Shown here in pieces: positions 1-8,657 of a DNA stretch of 64,000 nt. Position numbers and translations under genes: made by a program. Under the pieces are notes generated by a model. It was not told the DNA's origin. It saw only the letters and a list, made by a program, of their open reading frames with translations, and did no database searches. Location: NCBI GenBank assembly GCA_947627155.1, contig CANQUX010000001.1, positions 1-64,000 on the forward strand. Reading direction: 5' to 3'. This DNA is from an uncultured Alphaproteobacteria bacterium (GTDB lineage Bacteria; Pseudomonadota; Alphaproteobacteria; CAAHEQ01; UBA3637). Position 1 is the first letter of the stretch. The number at the start of each line of letters is the position of its first letter.

Positions 1-376
1 GTTTTGTTTTGTCTCGGGTGCCACTCCTCCTGTGTCACCCTCTTTTTTATCCTTTATTGAATCCTCCTCTTCATACATTCAGAATTTTCCCCACAAAAGA
101 AAAAGCGAATACAGGTGCCTCAAAAACACAAACATCGCTCGAAAATAAGAAAGAATATGGCGAAATTACATATTTGCTGTCTGTTTTGGTGCAGAAGTGC
201 ACACTTTTTTCCTATCGGCGGGTGGAGGCGGCGTGAAAAGGGGGCATCGCTATGGGCTGGTCGGGGGGCAATGAGGCTTTACGCCTAAAAATAGCCGGAA
301 AAGGTATCATTTTGGCACAGTTTTTTTATTTTTGGCTGATGATAATTTATTTTGAGGAGAGATATTCGGTTTTTTT

Positions 377-954
377 CTTATTTTCTGTGGGAATTGTTGT
401 TCCGTGAAACGTAGGATAGCGCGGTGGGTCGAAAATAAGAAATGAAAAGTGGCAATATTAATATTTTCTCTGATTCTCGGCACATAGCGGGACGTCACAA
501 TTGCGACGTCCCACACTCGCCAAGAATCAGAGAAAGAAATCAAGGCCAAAAGATAATTTTTTCTCTTAATGCTTGAAAATCGTCTTATTAAGGAATTTTT
601 CCCTTAATGGCTGAAAATTGTGTTGTTAACGGCTCTTTTCCCTCTATTGGCAGGTGTGGGGCTGTGCTGAAAGGAGCGTATCGCTATGGGTTGATAGGGG
701 AAAAAGAGCCAAATTCGGCACTTTTTCTTAATTTGCGGCCGGTGATAATTTATTTTTTTTGAGCGGCGATTATATTCGCTTTCTTTCTTATTTTCGGCGG
801 AAAGTGCCGGCTTGTGGAACGTAAGCCGGCGCGGTGGGGTGAAAATAAAGCGATTTGGCAGGGTAAAAGTGGGAAGTTATGGCACTATCACCCATTCTCG
901 GCGGATGTGGAACGGCGCAATTGTGCCGCTCCGCTATGAGCCGATAGGGGAAAA
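377..954. repeat. Cluster of REP-like imperfect palindromes (families A and B), ~377-440, 466-534, 787-850, 892-954
   Basis: Hairpin units such as cttattttcggcggaaagtGCCGGCTTgtggaacgtAAGCCGGCgcggtggggtgaaaataaag and ttctctgattctcggcacatagcGGGACGTCacaattGCGACGTCCCacactcgccaagaatcagagaa. Confidence 0.8.
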
Positions 955-1003
955 TGAGGGCGATATTGCACATTTTCACCTCTGCCCGAAAGAGAGGAGA
1001 GGT

Positions 1004-1035
1004 GCCCCGCTGAATGGAAGCCTTAAAGGCGGGGC
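1004..1035. repeat. GC-rich hairpin just 3' of lectin-pilin gene 1 (terminator or recombination-associated hairpin)
   Basis: GCCCCGC tgaatggaagccttaaag GCGGGGC; near-identical copy at 50748-50779, also 3' of a lectin-pilin gene. Confidence 0.7.
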
Positions 1036-1075
1036 ATAAGGTGGGGCGATGGCTTCGTCCTCTCAAAAGCTGGCC

Positions 1076-2524
1076 TCACTCACATAAGGCGGAGCCGCCG
1101 CTGCTGTAGCGATTGCTGCTGGTGACGTTACCGTTATAGAGGGTAACGCTGTAAGCGCGGCAGGAATCTCTACTAGAGGTTGTATTTGCATATGCATCAT
1201 CCAACCAGTAGTACTTACTTCCGCTTGTCTCACTCCCGTTCTCTGCCTTCCTTAACGCCTTTATTACACTACTTACTTCACTTGTACTAGACTGCGTACA
1301 TGTCTTCTCTGACTCGTCATTGTGACAATAACACCATGTATTACTCTTACTATACCCGAAATTCTCACCAAATTTATCTTTACATTTTAATTCAGTTGCA
1401 CTCACCATATGCTTATGTTGTGCCTTACAGAACCGCTCCGCACTCCACCAATTCATGCTGCTCTTCGACATTACATATTTATCCGGATGCTCTGTATCCT
1501 TGTTTTCTGCTTTATATGAATCTATCTTTTCGCACTTATATGTGCCATTTTTACAACTGTCTTCTTCTGTCATTTGACTATTACTGCATGTATCACTGCA
1601 ACCGCTGCTCAAACAAAACTTACCTGCTTCGCAACCTTGTCCGTTCTTATTGCATGGGTTTTCAATGCATGCTCCGGCCGAATCGCTCCAATATTTGCCT
1701 TCATCACACTTGCATTCTTTGTTTTCTTCGTCCCACTCATTGCTTCCGCAATCTACACATTGATAGCCCGTCCAATATTTGCCGTCTGAACACACGCAGT
1801 CTCTTTCCGTTTCACTCCATGTTGTTCCCGCCGGACATGTAATGCAATCCGTTCCCGTCCAATGCTCATTTTCTTCCGAACATTCACATACTCCTTCTTC
1901 GTTGCATTCTCCCGGACATGTATCCTCATTGCATTCCGGCTCATCTTGCGGTTCATCAGCTGGGTCTGTTACCTCCGGATCGCTGTTTCCGCCGCTCACC
2001 CCGCCTATATCTTTGGTTGAAAAATCTACCTCTAACGCATTATTGCTTTCTTCGGTGCATAAATCTACGCTTGAATCGGCATTATTTTCCTGCTCATTCA
2101 CCACCACTGCTATTGCATCGTCCATGCCCTCTAATAAAGTCACCAGCGGTTTACACACCCCCGCCGGCACGCCCGCTACTTTTATATAATATCCCGACTC
2201 TTCAGGCTCTCCCGCTTCGCTAAAAACGGCAAAATTAAACTCAACGCCGTAATTACTGCCAAAATTTAAATGTCCCGAATCGTACGGTTCCCCCAACATT
2301 AAATTTTCTGCCCCTTGGGCAACTTTCATTTTCGCATCGGTGCGCATGAGGTTAATTTCATTCGCAATTTGATTCGCCTGATACCGATTCATGGCCATTC
2401 TGTATCCGGCAATCCCACCAATCGATATAACCCCGATAATGGCCAAAACGCCCAGCATTTCAACCATTGAGCGGCCTTGTTGAGTTTGATTTTCGATTTG
2501 TTTTTTTCTTGTTTTATTGCTCAT
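1076..2524 (-). CDS. Type IV pilin-like N-terminus, Cys-rich (EGF-like) middle and putative C-type-lectin-like C-terminus
   Basis: ORF 482 aa; QQGRSMVEMLGVLAIIGVISIGGIAGYRMAMNRYQANQIANEINLMRTDAKMKVA; many CxxC/EGF-like repeats; WWSAERFCKAQ...YWLDD...SALCE C-terminus. Confidence 0.8.
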   Translation of the reverse strand: MSNKTRKKQIENQTQQGRSMVEMLGVLAIIGVISIGGIAGYRMAMNRYQANQIANEINLMRTDAKMKVAQGAENLMLGEPYDSGHLNFGSNYGVEFNFAVFSEAGEPEESGYYIKVAGVPAGVCKPLVTLLEGMDDAIAVVVNEQENNADSSVDLCTEESNNALEVDFSTKDIGGVSGGNSDPEVTDPADEPQDEPECNEDTCPGECNEEGVCECSEENEHWTGTDCITCPAGTTWSETERDCVCSDGKYWTGYQCVDCGSNEWDEENKECKCDEGKYWSDSAGACIENPCNKNGQGCEAGKFCLSSGCSDTCSNSQMTEEDSCKNGTYKCEKIDSYKAENKDTEHPDKYVMSKSSMNWWSAERFCKAQHKHMVSATELKCKDKFGENFGYSKSNTWCYCHNDESEKTCTQSSTSEVSSVIKALRKAENGSETSGSKYYWLDDAYANTTSSRDSCRAYSVTLYNGNVTSSNRYSSGGSALCE

Positions 2525-2542
2525 TTTTCGCTTCCTTTCAAT

Positions 2543-2730
2543 GCAAATAGCATAAATTAAACGTACCTTTAATGCAACGCGGATTCGAGGGCAAAATTAC
2601 CCTTAAAAAGTGTTGAAACAGGCTTTTTATAACCCATTGATATTGCATTAAAAACGCCTCCAAATAAATTTTTTTTGAAAAAATGCAAAAAAAGTGTTGC
2701 AAAAAACGTACGTTTTTTTGATGCATATTC
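2543..2730 (-). repeat. TIR-bounded element E1 upstream of pilin 1
   Basis: Ends (minus strand): GCGTTGCATTAAAGGTACGTTTAATTTATGC (pilin-proximal) and the reverse complement of GTGTTGCAAAAAACGTACGTTTTTTTGATGCATATTC (distal). Confidence 0.75.
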
Positions 2731-2757
2731 AAAAAAAATCGCCTTGATGAGAGGCGA
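2731..2757 (-). terminator. Intrinsic terminator of structured ncRNA copy 1
   Basis: Minus strand TCGCCTctcatcaAGGCGA followed by TTTTTTTT. Confidence 0.8.
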
Positions 2758-2933
2758 CCGGAAGTTGGAAACTACTTAGATGAGATAGTGCAGTATATTG
2801 ACCAAAAGGTTTATTTTACTACCTTCCGGCCAGTTGACCAATTTTCCCTTACAAATAAGGGAACTATATCCTTTTATCAAGGACACATCTAATGAGGTTT
2901 CCATACCTCGGGGCACACATCACTTGCCTTGCC
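2731..2933 (-). ncRNA. Candidate novel structured ncRNA, copy 1 (~200 nt)
   Basis: Good sigma70-type promoter, intrinsic terminator, no ORF; long-range helix GGAAACctcATTAGAT / ATCTAAgtaGTTTCC, hairpin TTCCCTTatttgtAAGGGAA, possible pseudoknot GCCGGAAG / CTTCCGGT; second copy at ~48167-48379 with compensatory changes. Confidence 0.75.
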
Positions 2934-2937
2934 TTTG

Positions 2938-2966
2938 AGTATAAAGGTACTCAAAACCAATGTCAA
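2938..2966 (-). promoter_or_regulatory. Sigma70-like promoter of ncRNA copy 1
   Basis: Minus strand TTGACA (2966-2961), 17 nt spacer, TATACT (2943-2938). Confidence 0.8.
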
Positions 2967-2989
2967 GCAGAAAAAGTTGCATCATTTAT

Positions 2990-3740
2990 TTTTCCCCCTA
3001 TCGGCCCATAGCGGAGCGGCACAATTGCGCCGCTCCACACCCGCCGATAAGGGAAAAGAGTTTACAGCAAACTTATTGTTTTGCACCGAATCGCCTTATT
3101 TTCGGCCCACCGCGCCGGCTTACGTTCCACGAGCCGACACTTCCCGCCGAAAATTAAGAAAAGCCGAATATATCCCCTCTCAAAATAAATTATCACCGCG
3201 CCGAAAATAAGAGAGAGTGTCACTTACAAACAAAGAGAGGAAGAAATATCGTTAATCTTTCTCTGTCCTGCCTGCCGTCTCTTTCCCCCTATCGGCACAT
3301 AACGACAGACGACTAAAGCCGTCTGTCACACCCGCCGATAGAGGGAAAAAGAGTGTGCCGTATTACCTAAAATATTCAAAATAAAGGTGAAAATTCGCAA
3401 ATAATGAATATTTTATACAATTGTAAATAGTAAAAATGGCATTTTTATTTCTGCCAATTTCTCATTCTCGGCCCATAGCGATGCGTCACTTTTCGCGACG
3501 TCCCACATTCGCCGAGAATGAGAGATAGAGACACAATTATCACAACCGTTTCTCATTTTTAGCTCTCTGCCAATTCTTATTTTCGCCCCACCGCATCGGC
3601 GCATATTCCACGCGTCGACACTTCCCGCCGAAAATAAAGAAAATCTCATCGCCTGCAAATAAAGAAAAAATAAAATCAGCTTTAATTCAGCCACCGCGCC
3701 GGCTCACACTTCGCAAACCGACACTTCCCGCCGAAAATAG
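2990..3740. repeat. Cluster of REP-like palindromes (A: 2990-3056, 3292-3349, 3460-3524; B: 3095-3158, 3576-3639, 3688-3740)
   Basis: Shared outer arms (ccctatcggcccatagcg...cacccgccgataggg; cttattttcggcccaccgc...cttcccgccgaaaataag) with different but self-complementary inner stems. Confidence 0.8.
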
Positions 3741-3931
3741 CAGAAAAATAAATTTCCTGCTTTAAAAAGGCATGATTCGAATAACGAATTTTATAAATAT
3801 TCTCCCCCATAAAAAGTGATGACCTTTAAAGCATCAAAAAATAAAGCATACTTTTGATTTTGTGCTCGTTTCTTGACACTTTTCATTCAGCTTCTTATGT
3901 CTATAAAAAATAAGTTTTTTGCGGGGGATAA

Positions 3932-5074
3932 ATGACAAAAGAGCGTGTTATCTTTATTTTAATTATATTGATTTTGCTGATTTTTATCGGCTTTTTGACT
4001 TATCGACAATTTTACACTCAAAAAGAAATCACGTCACCCGTTGCGCGCAATAACATACCCGCTTATGCCGGCACGACCGTTCAAGAGGAAAATATAACAC
4101 TTACGCAAACATTTATCGGAACGGTGGCTCCTGTTCATACGGTTGATGTGTTGCCTTTTATCAGCGGATTTATTGATCAGGTGTTTGTGAAAGGCGGTGA
4201 AAGCGTTCAAACGGGTGATGAGCTGTTTATGTTGCAACAGCGGCAATATTCAGCCCAAAAGGAAGCCGCGGCGGCGAATGTGCAATCGGCCGAAGCAACG
4301 CTGAAAAATGCCGAAATTTATTTAAACAGAATTAAAAAAACAAAATCGGAAGCCGTTTCGCAAACGGAATTGGATAATGCACAAACGTCTTATTTGTCGG
4401 CCGAAGCGCAACTCAAAGCCGAAAAAGCCAATCTGGCGATTGCCGAAGTGAATTATGATTATACCGTGATTAAAGCGCCCATTGACGGCATTGTGGGCAA
4501 TGTTGCCATAACCAAAGGCAATTATGTTACGCCCTCCGGGCAGCCGTTGGCGCGCATTATTCAGCAAACGCCCATGCGCGTTCAGTTTTCCATGAGCAAT
4601 AAAGAATATTTGCAAACCAAAACGGCAGATAAACCGTTGTTTAAGGATTGGATAATTAAAATTAAAACCGCCGACGGTCAAATTTATCCGCAAACGGGCA
4701 TATTTCAATATATTGATAATATGGTGGCGGGGCAAACCTCGGGCATAACGGTTTATGTTGATTTTCCCAATCCGAACGGCGTGTTAATGGCCAATGCTTA
4801 TGTGGAGGTTTTGCTTGAAAAGAAAATAAAAGGCATTCTTCTGAACAAAAATCAGGTGCATTTAACGGAAAACGGCGCTTATGTGACGGTGATTCGAAAC
4901 AATAAAATCGAACGGCAAAATGTGGCACTCGGGGGAAGTGTCGGACAAAATTATGTGATTGAAAAAGGGTTAAACGTCGGCGATTTTGTTTTAAAAGGTA
5001 CTATTTCCGATTCGCTTTTGAATACGCCCGCAAAACCCATGATAAATAACCAAAATGAAAAGGCGGGCGCATGA
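3932..5074 (+). CDS. RND efflux membrane fusion protein (periplasmic adaptor)
   Basis: 380 aa, N-terminal TM/signal, HlyD/AcrA-type VDVLPFISGFIDQVFVKGGESVQTGDELF and YTVIKAPIDGIVGN; abuts RND pump gene. Confidence 0.9.
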   Translation: MTKERVIFILIILILLIFIGFLTYRQFYTQKEITSPVARNNIPAYAGTTVQEENITLTQTFIGTVAPVHTVDVLPFISGFIDQVFVKGGESVQTGDELFMLQQRQYSAQKEAAAANVQSAEATLKNAEIYLNRIKKTKSEAVSQTELDNAQTSYLSAEAQLKAEKANLAIAEVNYDYTVIKAPIDGIVGNVAITKGNYVTPSGQPLARIIQQTPMRVQFSMSNKEYLQTKTADKPLFKDWIIKIKTADGQIYPQTGIFQYIDNMVAGQTSGITVYVDFPNPNGVLMANAYVEVLLEKKIKGILLNKNQVHLTENGAYVTVIRNNKIERQNVALGGSVGQNYVIEKGLNVGDFVLKGTISDSLLNTPAKPMINNQNEKAGA

Positions 5075-8000
5075 ATTTTTCACGCTTTTTTATCGATCGT
5101 CCCCGATTCGCCGGCGTTGTGGCCGTTGTGATGGTGTTAATCGGGTTGATTGCCCTTTATTTATTGCCGATAGCGCAATATCCGCAAATTACGCCGCCGC
5201 AGATTGTTGTTTCGGCCTCATATCCGGGCGCCGATTCTCAAGTGTTGGTTGATACGGTCGCCGTGGTAATTGAAAATGCCGTGAACGGCGTTGAAGATAT
5301 GTTGTATATGGAATCATCGTCCGATGATAACGGAAATTATACCTTAACAATCACATTTAACATCGGTACCGATGCCGATATTGCGCAGGTGAAAGTGGAA
5401 AATCGCTTGCAACAGGCAACGGCGCTTTTGCCCGCCGTCGTAACGCAGGAGGGCTTAACCGTTCGAACGCAATCAAGCAATATTTTGGGCTTTTTGGTCT
5501 TATCGTCGCCCCATCAGACTTATACCGGATTACAACTCAGCGATTATGCTTATACGCATTTGAAAAATCCGTTGGAACGAATTGCCGGCATGGGTAACGT
5601 GAACATTTACGGGCCGCAATACAGTATGCGCGTTTGGCTGAACCCCGATAAAATCACGTCGCTTCAATTAACAACGCAAGATATTATTCAAGCCATTGAA
5701 AATCAAAATGTGCAAGCGGCCGTGGGTGCCATCGGAGCAGCACCGTCGCCGAACAGTAATCAGGTGTTGTATTTAAGCGCGCAAGGCTTTTTAAATCAGC
5801 CCGAAGAGTTTGAGCAAATTGTGGTTGCCGTATCGCCCGACGGCGGTATTGTGCGCTTGAAAGATGTGGCGCGCGTGGAATTGGGGGCCGATACATACGC
5901 CGTTCAAGCAACCTATAATAATCAAGCTTCGGTGATTGTGGCGTTAAGTCAGCTGCCGACGGCCAACGCGTTGGACGTGATGAAAGCCGTGCAAAAGGAA
6001 ACGGCCGTTTTGGAAAAATCGTTTCCGGCAGATATGCAACTGACGCTGGCTTATAATTCCACCGATTTCGTGCGTGCTTCCATCAGCGGCATTATTTCAA
6101 CGCTTATCATCACGTTTTTGTTGGTGATGCTCATTGTTTTTCTTTTTTTGCAAAACTTAAAAGCAACGCTTATTCCCATGATTACCATTCCCGTTTCGCT
6201 CATTGCCACGTTTGCGGTGCTGTATGTGTTGGGATTCAATTTAAACATTTTAACGCTGTTTGCCGTTATTTTGGCAATCGGTTTGGTGGTTGATGATGCC
6301 ATTGTTGTTGTCGAACGCGTTCAATATTTAATGAAATATGAGCACAGAAGCGCTTATGAGGCCGCCGTTCGCGCCATGGGTGATATTTCGGGCGCCATTG
6401 TGGCAACCACGCTTGTGTTGTTGGCTATTTTTGTGCCGGTCGGATTGATGGTGGGATTAACGGGACAAATTTATCGTCAGTTTGCCGTAACGATTATTGC
6501 CGCCGTTGTGTTTTCCGCACTGAATGCGCTCACGTTAAGTCCGGCTTTGTGCGCCATTGTGCTTAAAGAAAAAACACCGCCGCAAAAAGGCTTTTTCGCT
6601 TTCTTTAATCGTTCGTTGGATAAAAGCAAAAACGTTTATTTGAAAGGCGTGCGCTTTTTAAGTGTTTTTAAACTTGTGTGTCTTGCGTTACTGGCGCTGG
6701 TGTTTTTAACCGTCGGCTTGTTGTTTCGCCTTTTGCCAACCTCGTTTATTCCGCAGGAGGATCAAGGCGTGTTGTTTGCCAATTTACAATTGCCGAGCAA
6801 TTCTTCCTTTAATCAAACGCAGGCATTGATTGACTCCTTAACCGACGATATTTTAAAAACGGAGGGAATTCAATATGTGATGGGCATTAACGGCGAAAGT
6901 TTGTTGGGTGGCGCCGGCGAAAATATCGGTATGTTGGTTATCGGTTTAAAACCGTGGGCAGAGCGAAAAACAAGTGCTTTATCCATGAGTGCCATACAGG
7001 AAAAATTAAGTGCCGCTTATCGCTCCGATCCGGAAAGGACCATAGATTTCTTTGCGTTGCCGCCCATTCCGGGTATCGGTTCCGCCGGCGGATTGTCGTT
7101 TCAGTTAAATGCCTTAAATCCGGCCGCAAAAACAAGCGATTTGGCGCTTGCGTTGGATCAATTTTTGGAGGCGTTAAACAAAAGCGGGGTGTTTGAATAT
7201 GCGTTCAGTACGTTTGAAGAAGCTGCACCGCATCTTTATTTAAATATCGATCGCACGAAATTACAATCGTATCATATTCCCGTGGCAAACGTGTTTAACG
7301 TGTTGCGTCAAAATTTGGGATCGGCTTATGTGAATAATATCACATTGGCGGGGCAGGTTAATAAAGTGATTGTTCAGGCCGATGCGCCGTATCGATTGCA
7401 ATCGGCCGATATCGGGCGATTGTATGTGGCCTCCGAAACGGGAGAACATTTGCCGCTTAAAGAATTTGTCACCGTATCCCATGTATTAAGTGCAAAATCC
7501 GTCACCAGATTTAATCAATATTTATCCGCGGGCATTACCGCCCAAGCCGGACAAGGCGTGAGTACCGGCACGGCCATTGAGGCGGTTTTAAAAATTGCGC
7601 AAGATACCCTCTCCGAACAATTCGGCATTGCTTGGACGGGATTAAGTTTGCAGGAGGAAGAAACACAAGGGTTATCATACATTTTAATCGGTGCAGCCTT
7701 GTTGTTTGCCTATTTGTTCCTTGTGGCGCTTTATGAAAGCTGGCTGATTGCTTTTTCCGTGATTTTGGCAAACGGATTTGCCGTTTTGGGCGCGTTGATC
7801 GGGTTAAAAATTATGGGATTATCCGTCAGCCTTTATGCGCAGTTGGGAATGGTGCTTCTTATCGGGTTAGCCAGTAAAAATGCCATTTTAATCGTGCAGT
7901 TTACCTTATCTTACGTGAAGAAGGGGCAAGATGTTTTATCTGCGGCTGTTGCCGGTGCCGGTGAGCGGTTTCGCGCCGTTTTAATGACGGCATTAACGTT

Positions 8001-8223
8001 TATTTTGGGCGTTATGCCCATGTTGTTTGTGTCGGGAGCAGGGGCGGCCAGTCAACATTCCCTCGGCACCAGCGTTGTTTTCGGTATGATTGCCGCAACG
8101 TTTATCGGTGTGTTTTTTGTGCCGGCTCTGTTTGCGCTGTTTGCCGGATTGATTTATAAAACGCCCGTTTCCGATAAAAGGAAAATTGCGGTTTCACATC
8201 AAACAAGGAGCAATCGATCATGA
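5071..8223 (+). CDS. RND (HAE1/AcrB-type) multidrug efflux permease
   Basis: 1050 aa; FIDRPRFAGVVAVVMVLIGLIALYLLPIAQYPQITPPQ, VVDDAIVVVERVQ, AGITAQAGQ. Confidence 0.95.
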   Translation: MNFSRFFIDRPRFAGVVAVVMVLIGLIALYLLPIAQYPQITPPQIVVSASYPGADSQVLVDTVAVVIENAVNGVEDMLYMESSSDDNGNYTLTITFNIGTDADIAQVKVENRLQQATALLPAVVTQEGLTVRTQSSNILGFLVLSSPHQTYTGLQLSDYAYTHLKNPLERIAGMGNVNIYGPQYSMRVWLNPDKITSLQLTTQDIIQAIENQNVQAAVGAIGAAPSPNSNQVLYLSAQGFLNQPEEFEQIVVAVSPDGGIVRLKDVARVELGADTYAVQATYNNQASVIVALSQLPTANALDVMKAVQKETAVLEKSFPADMQLTLAYNSTDFVRASISGIISTLIITFLLVMLIVFLFLQNLKATLIPMITIPVSLIATFAVLYVLGFNLNILTLFAVILAIGLVVDDAIVVVERVQYLMKYEHRSAYEAAVRAMGDISGAIVATTLVLLAIFVPVGLMVGLTGQIYRQFAVTIIAAVVFSALNALTLSPALCAIVLKEKTPPQKGFFAFFNRSLDKSKNVYLKGVRFLSVFKLVCLALLALVFLTVGLLFRLLPTSFIPQEDQGVLFANLQLPSNSSFNQTQALIDSLTDDILKTEGIQYVMGINGESLLGGAGENIGMLVIGLKPWAERKTSALSMSAIQEKLSAAYRSDPERTIDFFALPPIPGIGSAGGLSFQLNALNPAAKTSDLALALDQFLEALNKSGVFEYAFSTFEEAAPHLYLNIDRTKLQSYHIPVANVFNVLRQNLGSAYVNNITLAGQVNKVIVQADAPYRLQSADIGRLYVASETGEHLPLKEFVTVSHVLSAKSVTRFNQYLSAGITAQAGQGVSTGTAIEAVLKIAQDTLSEQFGIAWTGLSLQEEETQGLSYILIGAALLFAYLFLVALYESWLIAFSVILANGFAVLGALIGLKIMGLSVSLYAQLGMVLLIGLASKNAILIVQFTLSYVKKGQDVLSAAVAGAGERFRAVLMTALTFILGVMPMLFVSGAGAASQHSLGTSVVFGMIAATFIGVFFVPALFALFAGLIYKTPVSDKRKIAVSHQTRSNRS

Positions 8224-8657
8224 AGTTTTTTATTTCTTTGTTTATTTTTTGTATGATTTTATTTTTGCTTGTTTTTTCGTTTCGCTATCATACCGGCGAA
8301 TCGGTTTCGCCCGTTGATGAAGCCGGTGCCGCCTTAACGGATGCGGGGGTCAGCACAAAGGAGGAAACAGGCGCGCAAATGCAGGAAGAAGAAACGGTTT
8401 CGGAATCTCAAAAAGACGGAACGACTGTTTTAGATGAAGCAGTCAGAGCCGGGGAAGAAGAAATGAAGAAGTGGGAGGAAAGTTCGGCATCGTTTTTGCA
8501 TCAAATATGGACGGATACGCAAGAATCGGCTTACCAAATGGCTGCCGATTTATCGGAAATGATTTATCCGTCTGTCGGTCAGCGATTGGGGCGTCAATCG
8601 GCAAAACAACCGCTTCATCAAACAAAAAAACAATCGGCAGAGGCGGTTCGAAAATGA
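8220..8657 (+). CDS. Hypothetical protein with one N-terminal TM segment, inside the efflux operon
   Basis: 145 aa ORF overlapping neighbours by ATGA-type junctions. Confidence 0.6.
   Translation: MKFFISLFIFCMILFLLVFSFRYHTGESVSPVDEAGAALTDAGVSTKEETGAQMQEEETVSESQKDGTTVLDEAVRAGEEEMKKWEESSASFLHQIWTDTQESAYQMAADLSEMIYPSVGQRLGRQSAKQPLHQTKKQSAEAVRK

Noticed and set aside
9-236. 75 aa ORF at window start
   Set aside because: No recognisable domain or clear ribosome-binding site; adjoins degenerate palindromic repeats
788-1066. Small ORFs on both strands through the palindrome clusters
   Set aside because: Arise from repeat sequence (e.g. FHPTAPAYVPQAGTFRRK recurs in repeat B translations), not independent genes
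1300-2223. Plus-strand ORFs of 180, 136 and 101 aa opposite pilin-lectin 1
   Set aside because: Antisense to a well-supported coding gene; Cys/Tyr/His- or Ser/Pro-rich translations typical of the shadow of the Cys-rich gene
2731-2933. RNase P RNA, tmRNA or SRP RNA
   Set aside because: Hallmark motifs (GAGGAAAGTCC, tRNA-like T-arm plus tag ORF, GGTCAGGTCCGGAAGGAAGCAGCC) are absent, and there are two divergent copies in one window
2990-3740. Possible CRISPR array
   Set aside because: Units are long palindromes with irregular spacing and variable stems, not identical direct repeats with uniform spacers; no cas genes
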